Shown: positions 27,418-36,391, counted from the stretch's first letter. The stretch is DNA of 64,000 bases from an uncultured cyanobacterium (GCA_903848645.1 CAINGU010000050.1:62001-126000), one strand, 5' to 3'. The notes: generated from the sequence alone by a model not told the origin. Numbers and translations are program-made.

Positions 27418-28218
27418 ATGGAAATTATTATTGGTTGGCTATATCCCAAGTTGATGAGTACCTACGGCGATCGCGGAAATGTGATCACTATTCAACGCCG
27501 CGCTCAATGGCGGGGGTATAATGTCATAGTATTACCCTTAGACCAAGATTCTACCGCAGAAGATATAAAATCAGTAGATGTGATTGTTGGTGGGGGCGCA
27601 CAGGATCGTCAGCAAGAAATTGTCATGCGGGATTTACAAGGTGCAAAAGCTGAGGCAATGCGGGATAAAATAGAACATGGCACGCCGGGCGTTTTTACTT
27701 GTGGTTCTCCCCAATTGCTCGGAAATTATTATGAACCAGCTTTTGGACAAAGAATTGAAGGTTTAGGAATTTTAGATTTAGTTTCTATTCATCCTGGTGA
27801 AAATACTAAAAGATGTATTGGTAATTTAGTGATAGAAGTTACGGCTTCACGGTTAGCGCAAGAACTAGAAGCAATGACAGGGACAAAACCTTATTTAGTT
27901 GGGTTTGAAAATCACGGTGGCCGGACTACATTAGGGAAAGTGGAAGCTTTAGGGCGTGTGGTGTATGGCTTGGGTAATAATGGAGAAGATGGGACAGAAG
28001 GAGCGTTTTATCAAAATGCGATCGCTACCTATTCCCACGGGCCATTATTACCAAAAAATCCTTTTGTTGCCGATTGGTTAATTCAAACTGCATTAAGGTT
28101 GAAATATCAGCAAGAAATCAAACTTTCACCTTTAGATGATACCTTGGCAATGCAAGGACGGGAAGCAATGTTTAAACGCTTAAAAGTGAATTCACCCAGT
28201 CTAGCTGGAGTTAGTTAG
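27418..28218 (+). CDS. GatD-like type 1 glutamine amidotransferase
   Basis: The protein resembles the CobB/CobQ-like glutaminase GatD, which with MurT amidates lipid II glutamate. The catalytic Cys95 is in GVFTCGSPQ, the His207 in SHGPLLPKNP, and the substrate region includes GFENHGGRT. I chose the ATG at 27418 (protein MEIIIGWLYPK, 266 aa). An open frame reaches further up, but it is made of repeat DNA. No murT-like gene is adjacent; in cyanobacteria the partner can lie elsewhere. Assignment to GatD rather than another CobQ-like glutaminase is inference from these motifs. Confidence 0.82.
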   Translation: MEIIIGWLYPKLMSTYGDRGNVITIQRRAQWRGYNVIVLPLDQDSTAEDIKSVDVIVGGGAQDRQQEIVMRDLQGAKAEAMRDKIEHGTPGVFTCGSPQLLGNYYEPAFGQRIEGLGILDLVSIHPGENTKRCIGNLVIEVTASRLAQELEAMTGTKPYLVGFENHGGRTTLGKVEALGRVVYGLGNNGEDGTEGAFYQNAIATYSHGPLLPKNPFVADWLIQTALRLKYQQEIKLSPLDDTLAMQGREAMFKRLKVNSPSLAGVS

Positions 28219-28227
28219 GAACATAGG

Positions 28228-28265
28228 TAATGGGTAATGGGTAATGGGTAATGGGTAATGGGTAA
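28228..28265. repeat. GGTAATG heptamer tandem repeat
   Basis: Five tandem copies of GGTAATG follow the amidotransferase stop codon. The complementary type CAATCACC/CAATTACC is at 28278-28315, so the two arrays could pair. The same heptamer family occurs near 30490, 30540 and 53285. Confidence 0.75.
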
Positions 28266-28425
28266 AAGTTTAATCATGCAATCACCAATCACCGATTACC
28301 AATCACCAATTACCAGGCTAATAAACTACATTATTTCTTTATTAAATAAGAGCAATTTTACCTAAAATGTCTGATAAGTTACTATAGAAATCCGAAATTG
28401 TTTAGTTAGTCATTATTTTAAATCT

Positions 28426-28965
28426 GTGCAACTTCCTTCTTTTTCAGAATTTGAAAATCGCTCAAATCATCACCCCAATGAGGGTTTGCAACAATTACTT
28501 AATCGCCTTGTTGCCAAAATAGAACGAGATGAATTAGTCAGACAAACGACAAATCAACTGCGGGAATTACTCCATGCTGATCGTGTAGTCTTGTATTATT
28601 TCTATGAACAATGGCAAGGACAGGTAACATTTGAATCATTAAGTGCTGATAAATATTCAATTCTCGGTTCTACGGGCGCAAGTGATTGTTTTACCCATGA
28701 ATATGCTGCTTTGTACTTAGAAGGACGAGTCAGAGCGATCGCTGATATAGAATTAGAAGCAATTCAGGATTGTCACCGTGATTTTCTTCGCAGTATCCAA
28801 GTTCGCGCTAACTTAGTAGTACCAATTTTGATACCGAGAGGATTATGGGGACTATTGGTAGCGCATCACTGTCAACATCCCCGTGATTGGACTTTAGCAG
28901 ATATTGAATTAATGGAAACAGGAGCGCGAACTTTAGCCACAGACTCTAATATTTTAGAGAGTTAA
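28426..28965 (+). CDS. stand-alone GAF protein with cyanobacteriochrome-like cysteines
   Basis: The 179-residue protein is a single GAF domain (about 25-175) with no kinase, cyclase or other output domain. Similarity to phytochrome-type GAF domains is clear: GRVRAIADI, then DCHRDFL with Cys116-His117 at the canonical bilin-attachment position, VRANLVVPI and GLLVAHHCQ. A second cysteine is in SDCF (Cys88), where DXCF-type cyanobacteriochromes have their second bilin-binding Cys, although the Asp two before it is Ser. It starts at GTG 28426, and the methyltransferase gene follows after 18 bp. It may be a small photosensor or a non-bilin GAF that kept the pattern. Confidence 0.75.
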   Translation: MQLPSFSEFENRSNHHPNEGLQQLLNRLVAKIERDELVRQTTNQLRELLHADRVVLYYFYEQWQGQVTFESLSADKYSILGSTGASDCFTHEYAALYLEGRVRAIADIELEAIQDCHRDFLRSIQVRANLVVPILIPRGLWGLLVAHHCQHPRDWTLADIELMETGARTLATDSNILES

Positions 28966-28983
28966 CAATCAATTGCCAATTTT

Positions 28984-30183
28984 ATGGATTCCTATTCCCC
29001 ACTGTGTCAAATTATAGCCCATCACATTATTACCAGTTCTCAAAAACGAATTACCTTTGCAGAATACATGGATATGGTGTTATATCATCCAGAACATGGT
29101 TATTATTCCAGTGATGCTGTAAAAATCGGATTTCGGGGGAGTGATTTTTTCACATCTGCCAGTTTGGGGGCTGACTTTGGGGAATTACTCACAAAGCAAT
29201 TTTACCAAATGTGGGAGATTTTAGATAAACCTAACCCTTTTTCTTTAGTAGAAATGGGAGCAGGACAAGGTATATTAGCATCCCATATTCTCAACTATAT
29301 AAAGCAAGAATACCCAGATTTTTTTACCGCAGTTAAATATATTATTGTTGAAAAATCACAAAGTTTAAAACAAGAACAACAACAACGGTTACAAGATTTT
29401 GCTGTAGATTGGTGTAACTTAGAAGAAATTCCCCCCAAATCCCTTACTGGCTGCTGCTTTTCCAATGAATTAGTGGATGCTTTTCCAGTCCATCAATTTA
29501 CTTTAGCAGCAGGAGAATTGCAAGAGATTTACGTCACCCTTGCCGAGTTAAACCGTGAAATCAGTGAAATCCAGATCATCCGTGATCCCATATTTATTGA
29601 AATAACAGGAGAACCATCAACACCACAATTAGGAGAATATTTTAAGTTAGTGGGCATTGATTTAAGCCAAAATACTTATGAAAATGGCTATCGCAGTGAA
29701 ATTAATTTAGCAGCTTTGAATTGGTTGGGTATAGTGGCAGACTGCTTGGAACGCGGGTATGTGATAACAATTGATTATGGCTACCCCGCTCATCGTTATT
29801 ATAACCCCAGGCGATCGCAGGGAACTCTTCAGTGCTACTACCAGCATCGTCATCATGATAATCCTTATATCAATATTGGGCAACAAGATATCACTGCCCA
29901 TGTTGACTTTACAGCCTTATCATCTTGGGGTGAACGGTGCGGACTGAAAAACATGGGTTGGACGCAGCAAGGTTTATTCTTGATGGCATTGGGAATAGGT
30001 GAAAGGTTAGCTGCACTCTCCTCTCAACAGCAACCAATATCACAGTTGCTACAGCGACGGGAAGGATTACACCAACTAATTAACCCAGGGGGATTGGGCA
30101 ATTTTGGCGTTTTAGTCCAAAGCCAGGGACTAACTGAACAAGAAGCATCACAACCACTTCAGGGATTAGTCATACCAGAGTAG
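28984..30183 (+). CDS. MidA/NDUFAF7-like SAM-dependent methyltransferase
   Basis: The family includes the arginine methyltransferase NDUFAF7 that acts on complex I in mitochondria. The N-terminal ITFAEYMDMVLYHPEHGYYS is the hallmark. SAM motif I is VEMGAGQG (near residue 86), followed by FSNELVDAFPVHQF and ITIDYGYPA. The length of 399 is normal. In a cyanobacterium the likely partner would be the NDH-1 complex, but that is inference. The 18-bp gap after the GAF gene suggests cotranscription. Confidence 0.85.
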   Translation: MDSYSPLCQIIAHHIITSSQKRITFAEYMDMVLYHPEHGYYSSDAVKIGFRGSDFFTSASLGADFGELLTKQFYQMWEILDKPNPFSLVEMGAGQGILASHILNYIKQEYPDFFTAVKYIIVEKSQSLKQEQQQRLQDFAVDWCNLEEIPPKSLTGCCFSNELVDAFPVHQFTLAAGELQEIYVTLAELNREISEIQIIRDPIFIEITGEPSTPQLGEYFKLVGIDLSQNTYENGYRSEINLAALNWLGIVADCLERGYVITIDYGYPAHRYYNPRRSQGTLQCYYQHRHHDNPYINIGQQDITAHVDFTALSSWGERCGLKNMGWTQQGLFLMALGIGERLAALSSQQQPISQLLQRREGLHQLINPGGLGNFGVLVQSQGLTEQEASQPLQGLVIPE

Positions 30184-30293
30184 AGATCAAGGAGAAAGGT
30201 GAAAAATCTCTTTAACAATCCTGTATCAGCCTTGTTTGCACTAGCATAACAGAGATGACATTTAAGTCAAAAATCTACCCAAGAGGAATAATT

Positions 30294-30389
30294 ATGACTG
30301 CTCATGATCTGTTAGTGCTAGTAACTCTACTTTCTCCCGGACTCTTACTTTCTGTCATCATTATGGTGACTTTTGCCGCAGGAGGCTAG
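30294..30389 (+). CDS. small single-helix membrane protein, 31 aa
   Basis: An ATG at 30294 with a good Shine-Dalgarno (GAGGAA, 6 bases before) opens a 31-residue frame. The protein starts MTAHDLLVLV and continues as a hydrophobic helix to a short GG end. It has the size and shape of small photosynthetic-complex subunits (psb, pet, ndh types), but I cannot match it to a named one. It lies in an otherwise empty 430-bp gap. Confidence 0.5.
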   Translation: MTAHDLLVLVTLLSPGLLLSVIIMVTFAAGG

Positions 30390-30612
30390 TGCCGCAAAGC
30401 GGAATTGAAAATTAACAATTAAAAATTAAAAAAGCAAATTACACAAGCTTTTTAGAAATTTTTAATTGTTAGTTAGAGAGATGGTAATTGGTGATTGGTG
30501 ATTGGTAATTGGGGACGGGGAACTGGGTAATAAATTCTTTCCAATTACCCATTACCCATTACCCATTACCACTAACAACTGACAACTGACCACTGACAAA
30601 GGAACGTAAAAC

Positions 30613-31491
30613 ATGAAGGTGGCATTTCTGGGAACTGGATTGATGGGACTACCGATGGCTCAAAGGTTATTAGCTGCCGATATAGAGCTAATTGCTTATA
30701 ATCGCACCCCAGAAAAATTAGAACCGCTACGGAAAGCAGGGGCGCAAATTGTGACAAAACCCCGCGAAGCCATCCGTGCTGCTGACTGTATAGTGCTAAT
30801 GCTTTCTAACGCCGCAGCTATTTATCATGTACTTCTGACAGATACTTCTTGGCATACTTTATCAGGACGCAGCATCATTCAAATGGGGACGATTAATCCC
30901 TTAGAAAGCCAAGAAATCAGAGATACAGTAGTTGCGGCTGGTGGTGAATATATAGAAGCTCCTGTCCTCGGTAGTATTCCCGAAGCTCAAACTGGCAAGT
31001 TAATTGTCATGGTGGGTGGAGAGGAAGAACAGTATCAACGTCACTTAAAGTTACTCCAACATTTTGGAGAAAATCCTGTATATATAGGTGCTGTGGGTTC
31101 TGCCTCCAACCTGACTCTGGCACTCAATCAACTGATTGCTTCTCTGACAACTAGCTTTGCTCTGAGTTTAGCGTATATCCAGTTGCAAGGCATTGATGTT
31201 GATTTGTTTATGCAGGTCTTGCGCGAAAGTAAACTTTATGCTCCCACATTTGATCAAAATTTGCGGCGGATGTTAGATGGCAATTATACTAACGCTAACT
31301 TACCGACAAAACAACTGATCAAAGAAATAGATTTATTTATCTCGGAAGCGAAATCCTTGGGTTTGAATCTCAACAGCATTGAGGGTGTAAGGCAAATCTT
31401 ACACGCAACTATGAAAATGTCCTATCCAGAAGATGATTATTCATCCGTATTTCCAGCAATTCGGGAATGGGGTGAAGTCAGTGGGGGTTGA
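30613..31491 (+). CDS. beta-hydroxyacid dehydrogenase family NAD(P)-binding protein
   Basis: The 292-residue protein has the 3-hydroxyisobutyrate/tartronate-semialdehyde reductase fold. The N-terminal Rossmann motif is GTGLMGLPMA with NRTPEKL following (NADP-type Arg), and the C-terminal domain is all-helical. Two active-site features differ from dehydrogenases of the family. The substrate loop usually reads VSGG and is VLGS here. The catalytic Lys of GxxMKLxxN is Thr (SNLTLALNQ). It may thus be an imine-reductase-like or otherwise divergent member. The substrate is unknown. It stands alone between short repeats. Confidence 0.8.
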   Translation: MKVAFLGTGLMGLPMAQRLLAADIELIAYNRTPEKLEPLRKAGAQIVTKPREAIRAADCIVLMLSNAAAIYHVLLTDTSWHTLSGRSIIQMGTINPLESQEIRDTVVAAGGEYIEAPVLGSIPEAQTGKLIVMVGGEEEQYQRHLKLLQHFGENPVYIGAVGSASNLTLALNQLIASLTTSFALSLAYIQLQGIDVDLFMQVLRESKLYAPTFDQNLRRMLDGNYTNANLPTKQLIKEIDLFISEAKSLGLNLNSIEGVRQILHATMKMSYPEDDYSSVFPAIREWGEVSGG

Positions 31492-31532
31492 GGTAATGGG
31501 TAGTTGGTAATGACTACCCAATCCCCTTCCGA

Positions 31533-32060
31533 CTAAAACGGGATGTCATCTGGATCGGGTTCTGGCGTAACTCCTACAGGGGATGGAGACTGCACAGGGG
31601 CGGGTTGGTATGTCGGCTGAGGGGCTGTTCCCTGGGGCATTGGGGCTGATGTCGGATAGTTTGATTCATAATTAGTCTGGCTGTAGGTTGGTGGCGCTAC
31701 AGGGGTTTCATTGACTGGTGTGGTTCTCGTAGCTGCTGGTGGTGAATTGGTATAAGTAGCTTGGCCAATGGCGTGAATCTTTTGCACTGTTAATTCTGCG
31801 CGTTTTTCCTTAAATCCTTCGGGGCGATCAATTGTATTCATACCTAAGCGCCCTTCAATAATAACGCGATCGCCCTGATGATAACTTTGGTGAATCTCTT
31901 TGGCTAAATTTCCCCAACCTACGACTTTTAAAGGGTGGGAAGGATCTTCTGGCTTTGATCCAGCTACATGAACTATCATTTCTGTAACTTCTAACCCGTC
32001 TGGTGTATGACGCAGTTGGGGATTATCGTAAATTTCTGCCATCAAAATACAACTGTTCAT
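31533..32060 (-). CDS. ssb: single-stranded DNA-binding protein
   Basis: SSB coats single-stranded DNA and recruits repair and replication proteins. The OB-fold occupies residues 1-110 or so. A Pro/Thr/Gln-rich linker follows, and the acidic tip DPDDIPF is the protein-interaction tail. I place the start at ATG 32060 (protein MNSCILMAEIYDNPQ, 175 aa), preceded by AGGAG at proper spacing. The frame extends 96 bp upstream without conserved sequence. Nostocales usually have more than one ssb paralogue. Confidence 0.92.
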   Translation of the reverse strand: MNSCILMAEIYDNPQLRHTPDGLEVTEMIVHVAGSKPEDPSHPLKVVGWGNLAKEIHQSYHQGDRVIIEGRLGMNTIDRPEGFKEKRAELTVQKIHAIGQATYTNSPPAATRTTPVNETPVAPPTYSQTNYESNYPTSAPMPQGTAPQPTYQPAPVQSPSPVGVTPEPDPDDIPF

Positions 32061-32238
32061 CAATTTCTCCTGATTTTTAATACTTTTTCTCGCGGTGAAT
32101 TTAAATTGACGAGAAAAGTCAAGCATAGTAGTTAAAACAATGATTATACTTATCATCGTCTTTCTATATTACACTTGACTAGAACGAGTATTATGTTTTG
32201 TCTGTATAGAACAATTGTACTATATTACGGTCTAAACT

Positions 32239-32280
32239 GTGATTTATTTGATTAATTTGATTAATTTGATTTATGTGATT
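32239..32280. repeat. TTTGATTAA short tandem repeat
   Basis: Copies of GATTAATTT/GATTTATTT/GATTTATGT in tandem lie upstream of the ATPase gene. The array is likely slippage-prone and could influence the ATPase promoter. Confidence 0.5.
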
Positions 32281-32328
32281 ATAGTAATTGGGGCTGTATG
32301 ATAGTGTTTGCTTAGAAGGAAAAGTTTT

Positions 32329-33429
32329 ATGTTAAAGAGAATTTATATTGATAATTTTCGCGGTTTGGTAAATTTTGAGCTTAATGTTGATTCAATTAAC
32401 CTGTTTCTTGGTGGTAACGGTTCAGGTAAATCAACGGTTTTTGAAGCTTTAAGAAAAATACAGACTTTTATAAGTGGTGATCAAAAGATTGAGAGAATTT
32501 TTAAATCATCCAATTGTACTCGATGGCAAAAAAAACCAGTGCAAAAATTTGAATTAGAAATTGATGGTAATAACGGCACTTATAAATATGAATTGGCAAT
32601 TCATTGTCAAAAACATAAAATTGAATATGAACGACTTTGGTTTGATAATAAATATTTATTGATATATGAAGATCAAAAAACCAAATTCTATAGAGATGAC
32701 TATTCGTTATCTTCAGAATTTGTTCTACCTTTACCACATTCCTTTTTATCTTTAGTAAGTCCTGAGATGGATAATAGTAAGCTTGTTTGGTTTAAGGAAA
32801 GTTTGGAAAAAATAATTATTGTTCAAATTGTTCCTAGTCAAATCGTTGATAGTAGTAAACAGGAAGAACCTAAGTTAAACTATTATATAGATAATTTTGT
32901 ATCTTGGTATCGTTATGTTTCACAAGATCAGGGAAAAACTGCTCAATTAATAAGTGTTTTACAAGATGTTTTATCGGGTTTTGTGAGTTTTAAATTTGAA
33001 AAATCGATTGAAGATTCTCGAACTTTAAAATTAAGATTTTCTTCAGAGGAAGATAAAACCAAAATCATTGATTATCGTCTAAATGAATTATCTGATGGAC
33101 AAAAAGTTCTGATTGCTCTATACACTCTTTTATATTGTACTGAATCAGAAGATTATACACTTTGTATAGATGAACCAGAAAACTTTTTAGCACTTCCAGA
33201 AATTCAACCTTGGTTAAGACAGCTATATGATTTGTGTGATGAAGGGAAGTTACAAGCCTTATTAATTTCACATCATCCTGAATGTATTAATTACCTTTTA
33301 GCGTCACCAATTGGTTATTGGTTTGAACGTCAAAGTAATGCACCTGTAAGAGTGAGAAAAATTAGTAACGAAGAAGCTGATGATTCAGGATTAAAGATTT
33401 CAGAACTAATTGCACGGGGATGGTTATAA
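32329..33429 (+). CDS. AAA-family ATPase of a two-gene putative defence module
   Basis: This SMC/RecF-like ATPase is of the kind found in OLD, PARIS and AbiL-type anti-phage systems. Walker A is GGNGSGKST (residues 28-36), the signature is LSDGQ (254-258), and Walker B is CIDEPEN with Asp281-Glu282. A switch-like His follows in ISHHPE. The start at ATG 32329 has AGAAGGA upstream; a TTG 21 bases earlier is less likely. It lacks the C-terminal TOPRIM nuclease of OLD proteins. The next gene, coupled by a TAATG overlap, supplies a TOPRIM-like domain instead. AT-rich composition suggests a transferred island gene. Confidence 0.85.
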   Translation: MLKRIYIDNFRGLVNFELNVDSINLFLGGNGSGKSTVFEALRKIQTFISGDQKIERIFKSSNCTRWQKKPVQKFELEIDGNNGTYKYELAIHCQKHKIEYERLWFDNKYLLIYEDQKTKFYRDDYSLSSEFVLPLPHSFLSLVSPEMDNSKLVWFKESLEKIIIVQIVPSQIVDSSKQEEPKLNYYIDNFVSWYRYVSQDQGKTAQLISVLQDVLSGFVSFKFEKSIEDSRTLKLRFSSEEDKTKIIDYRLNELSDGQKVLIALYTLLYCTESEDYTLCIDEPENFLALPEIQPWLRQLYDLCDEGKLQALLISHHPECINYLLASPIGYWFERQSNAPVRVRKISNEEADDSGLKISELIARGWL

Positions 33430-33980
33430 TGAGCCAGTGTAGAGTGCAGATCGTAATTTTATGTGAGGATAAACAACAAGAAGTTTTTGCTCTTCATTTT
33501 TTGCAAAAGCGGGGTTTTACCTTAGATAGAAATGTCCGCACGGAAATTTGTCCTAAAGGTGCAGGAGAACAGTTTGTCAGAGAAAAGTATGTAAAAGAAG
33601 TTGTAGAGTATCGTAGACAAAAAAATCAACGTTCGGGGATGTTAATTGTTCTAATTGATGCAGATAAAAAAACAGTAGAAGAAAGACTAAAGCAATTAGA
33701 TAATGCACTCATAGAAAATTCTCATGCAATTCGTCAACCTAATGAAGCTATAGCAGTTTTTGTTCCCAAACGAAATATTGAAACCTGGATACATTATTTA
33801 CAAGGTACAAATGTTGATGAAGAAACAGAATATACAAAATTAAAAAAGCAATCTGATTGCAAACCCTATGTTGAGAAATTAGTAACCCAGTGTTCTCAAG
33901 GTAATTTAGATGAGAATGCACCACCTTCTTTAAAAGCTGCTTGTGGAGAATTACAAAGAATTTTGCCATTAATTGGATAA
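33429..33980 (+). CDS. TOPRIM-like partner of the ATPase
   Basis: The 183-residue protein has a TOPRIM-like layout: an N-terminal strand ending in an acidic residue (VILCEDKQQE, Glu13) and a central VLIDADKK with Asp77 and Asp79. In TOPRIM nucleases and DUF4276/DUF4435-type proteins these residues bind metal. The start at 33429 overlaps the ATPase stop codon (TAATG), so the two are made together. Pairs of ATPase and small TOPRIM-like protein act as phage-triggered abortive systems (PARIS, AbiL). Whether this is one of those types or a separate one cannot be told by reading. The metal-site assignment is inference. Confidence 0.65.
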   Translation: MSQCRVQIVILCEDKQQEVFALHFLQKRGFTLDRNVRTEICPKGAGEQFVREKYVKEVVEYRRQKNQRSGMLIVLIDADKKTVEERLKQLDNALIENSHAIRQPNEAIAVFVPKRNIETWIHYLQGTNVDEETEYTKLKKQSDCKPYVEKLVTQCSQGNLDENAPPSLKAACGELQRILPLIG

Positions 33981-34005
33981 GTTATAAATTCTGATTTTTG
34001 ATTAC

Positions 34006-35094
34006 TTACCAACCTTGCATTTCCACCAACTCCATACACAAATCATTAATTTGCTCCAAATCTGGACGATGTGGTAAAGTAGATTGCTCATAAAAAACAT
34101 CCATATCAGCAACCAAATCTTCAGCCATTTTCATCAACTGCTCATAACTATAATCACCTCGCAGAATAGCCTTTAAATCATCAATATCACCAGCTAAATT
34201 TCTATCTACAGTCACTTCTCCCCGCTGCAAAATTTCCAAACCACTGCGTAACAATCTAATACAGTGCATTCCATGTTTTAAATCATAACCTGATTTTTTC
34301 TCCATTTCTGCTCTTGCCGGATTTCTATTTTCCTGCCAAGATATATAAGCCTTCCATTCTCTCAAAGCATTTTGATAACTTTGACTTTTTTGTAATAAGC
34401 GAATAAAATCTTTCCGTCCATGAGTTAAATTTTGGGTATATGCTAAAGTTTCATCTGCTAAAGTGTATTGTTTCAAAACACCTTTAAAATCAATATCCGC
34501 AGTCAGCAATTTATATAACTGTTCTGATTCTTCCAGAAACTCAATTTTCCCCCTAATCAAAAGATAAAGATATTCTAAAAAGGCATTTAACTCATCTTTG
34601 CTTAAAGGGATTTCATCAGTAATATCAAAATCAGCAGGAAGAGGTTTTTTAGTAGGTGGATTTAACAACCATTTACGATGAGTTTCCATTTTCTTGATTT
34701 GAGCAAAAGCATAACCAGAATAAGTATGCTTTACCTTCTTACTTAAAAATAGATGACGGTGATTAATTAAATGTTGTCCGACATTTGTTAAAAAAGGATA
34801 ATTCGTTAACCAAAGCAATTCCAAAACATTGGGATTTGCACCGGCTAATAAATGAATAACCTTCCTTAATTCATAAATAACCGTATCTTCATTACCATCT
34901 ATAAACGGAAATATCCCCGGTTCATCCCAACCAGAATCTTTTTGTTCAATACTATCAAATCCCAAATAATAGCGTTTAGGAGCAATAAATACACCACGAT
35001 AATCATAATCAGATTCTGGACGATTCAAACCATAACCATGACTACCAGCTAAACCCACAAAAATAGTTCTTTGTTCAACTTCGATTCTTTTCAT
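34006..35094 (-). CDS. predicted nucleotidyltransferase (PF10127-like)
   Basis: The N-terminus shows the polymerase-beta nucleotidyltransferase site: GLAGSHGYGLNRPESDYD, with Gly17-Ser18 and the acidic pair Asp29/Asp31. A large helical domain of 250 residues or so follows. This agrees with the family annotated as predicted nucleotidyltransferase of the DNA polymerase beta superfamily, some of which associate with RNA repair ligases. No ligase is nearby. The gene converges on the ATPase/TOPRIM-like pair with only 25 bp between stops. It may or may not belong functionally to that module. Confidence 0.8.
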   Translation of the reverse strand: MKRIEVEQRTIFVGLAGSHGYGLNRPESDYDYRGVFIAPKRYYLGFDSIEQKDSGWDEPGIFPFIDGNEDTVIYELRKVIHLLAGANPNVLELLWLTNYPFLTNVGQHLINHRHLFLSKKVKHTYSGYAFAQIKKMETHRKWLLNPPTKKPLPADFDITDEIPLSKDELNAFLEYLYLLIRGKIEFLEESEQLYKLLTADIDFKGVLKQYTLADETLAYTQNLTHGRKDFIRLLQKSQSYQNALREWKAYISWQENRNPARAEMEKKSGYDLKHGMHCIRLLRSGLEILQRGEVTVDRNLAGDIDDLKAILRGDYSYEQLMKMAEDLVADMDVFYEQSTLPHRPDLEQINDLCMELVEMQGW

Positions 35095-35363
35095 CTTGAT
35101 CTAATAAAATTATCACCTATTTACAATATAGCAATCCTTAAAGAAGATATTAAAATCTCTTTCTTGTCTTCCTATGTGTCTGGAGTGGTTCTTTAAAAAA
35201 AATGCTATTTAGATATTAAAATGAATAAGCAAAAAAAATCTGAGCAGCCCTATTAAGTCACTCAGATTAGTTAAAAATTTTCCGTCTGTGTCACGATCAA
35301 CTACAAACTCAAGAATTATCTTTTCGGAAATCAGCGAGAAATAAAATTATATTTTCTCAAAGG
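35095..35363. other. intergenic region upstream of rplU
   Basis: About 270 bp with no gene that I can support. The ribosomal promoter follows at 35364. Confidence 0.4.
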
Positions 35364-35396
35364 TTGACTGATTTGCTATCAATCAGGTAATATAAT
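35364..35396 (+). promoter_or_regulatory. predicted promoter of rplU-rpmA
   Basis: TTGACT (35364-35369) is followed by TAATATAAT (35388-35396). A -10 read as TAATAT gives 18-base spacing; TATAAT gives 21. The start would be near 35403, leaving a leader of about 125 nt before rplU, in which an autoregulatory structure is possible. Confidence 0.55.
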
Positions 35397-35528
35397 AGAT
35401 TGTCTGTCTAATTCCTGCTCGGATCAGGTAGACATACTGCAAAAGCTGGCAAAACCTATAAATAATAGCATCTCTACAGGAGATTATACCCAGCTACCTG
35501 TACGGCAACCTCAAGGACGATTTAATTA

Positions 35529-35951
35529 ATGACTTACGCGATTATTGAAACTGGCGGTAAACAAATGAAAGTAGAAGCAGGTCGCTTTTACGACATTGAA
35601 CTACTAACCGCTGAACCAGATGAAAAAGTTACTATCAACGCAGTATTACTTGTACATCACGAAGGCGCAGTTTCCATTGGACAACCTTTAGTAGAAGGCG
35701 CAACAGTGGAAGGGACAATCATGCGACACTTTAGAGGTCGCAAAGTCCTGGTGTATAAGATGAAACCTAAAAAGAAAACCCGCAAAAAACGGGGACATCG
35801 CCAGGAAATTACCAGATTTTTGATTAATTCTATCAATCTCAACGGCGAAGTTTTAGCTTACGAAGAATCACCAACGATGGCTGAAAGTCCCGTTATTATT
35901 GATACTGATTTCGTAGAAGAAACCGCTGACGAATCATCGGAAGAATCATAA
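35529..35951 (+). CDS. rplU: 50S ribosomal protein L21
   Basis: L21 binds 23S rRNA. The typical start [12 protein letters not shown] and the rRNA-binding [14 protein letters not shown] block are present. The protein is 140 residues against about 103 in E. coli. The extra C-terminal 35 or so residues are acidic ([10 protein letters not shown]), a cyanobacterial-type extension. rpmA follows 155 bp downstream, the standard bacterial order. Confidence 0.96.
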   Translation: MTYAIIETGGKQMKVEAGRFYDIELLTAEPDEKVTINAVLLVHHEGAVSIGQPLVEGATVEGTIMRHFRGRKVLVYKMKPKKKTRKKRGHRQEITRFLINSINLNGEVLAYEESPTMAESPVIIDTDFVEETADESSEES

Positions 35952-36106
35952 AAAAGGTTTAAGTTGCTAGTTAGGGAATAGGCGCTCATACAAGAGGTAA
36001 TAGACCGTAATTTAATTACCAATTACCTTTATCCCAGCCTAAACTAGATAACTAGCAACCTGGGATAAATCCTGGGATAAATAAAGTAAATAGAAAAGAG
36101 GGAATC

Positions 36107-36391
36107 ATGGCTCATAAGAAGGGAACAGGTAGTACGCGTAACGGTCGTGACTCGAATGCTCAACGACTGGGTGTAAAACGTTATGGTGGACAAACTGTCC
36201 GCGCAGGTAATATTCTTGTCCGTCAACGTGGTACTAAGGTTCACCCTGGTAACAACGTTGGTATTGGTAGTGATGATACCTTGTTCGCACTAGTTGATGG
36301 TGTAGTTACCTTTGAAAGAAGAGGTAAAAGCCAGAAGAAAGTTAGCGTTTATCCAGTAGCGGTAGAACTTGTAGAAGCTGTAGCCAGCTAG
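36107..36391 (+). CDS. rpmA: 50S ribosomal protein L27
   Basis: L27 reaches the peptidyl-transferase centre. The N-terminus [17 protein letters not shown] is the canonical basic arm with no cleavable prefix, and [14 protein letters not shown] and the [10 protein letters not shown] stretch are all conserved. The length of 94 is normal. It is the second gene after rplU. Confidence 0.97.
   Translation: MAHKKGTGSTRNGRDSNAQRLGVKRYGGQTVRAGNILVRQRGTKVHPGNNVGIGSDDTLFALVDGVVTFERRGKSQKKVSVYPVAVELVEAVAS

Noticed and set aside
28228-28320. CRISPR array
   Set aside because: The repeats are 7-8 bp tandem units without spacers of constant length.
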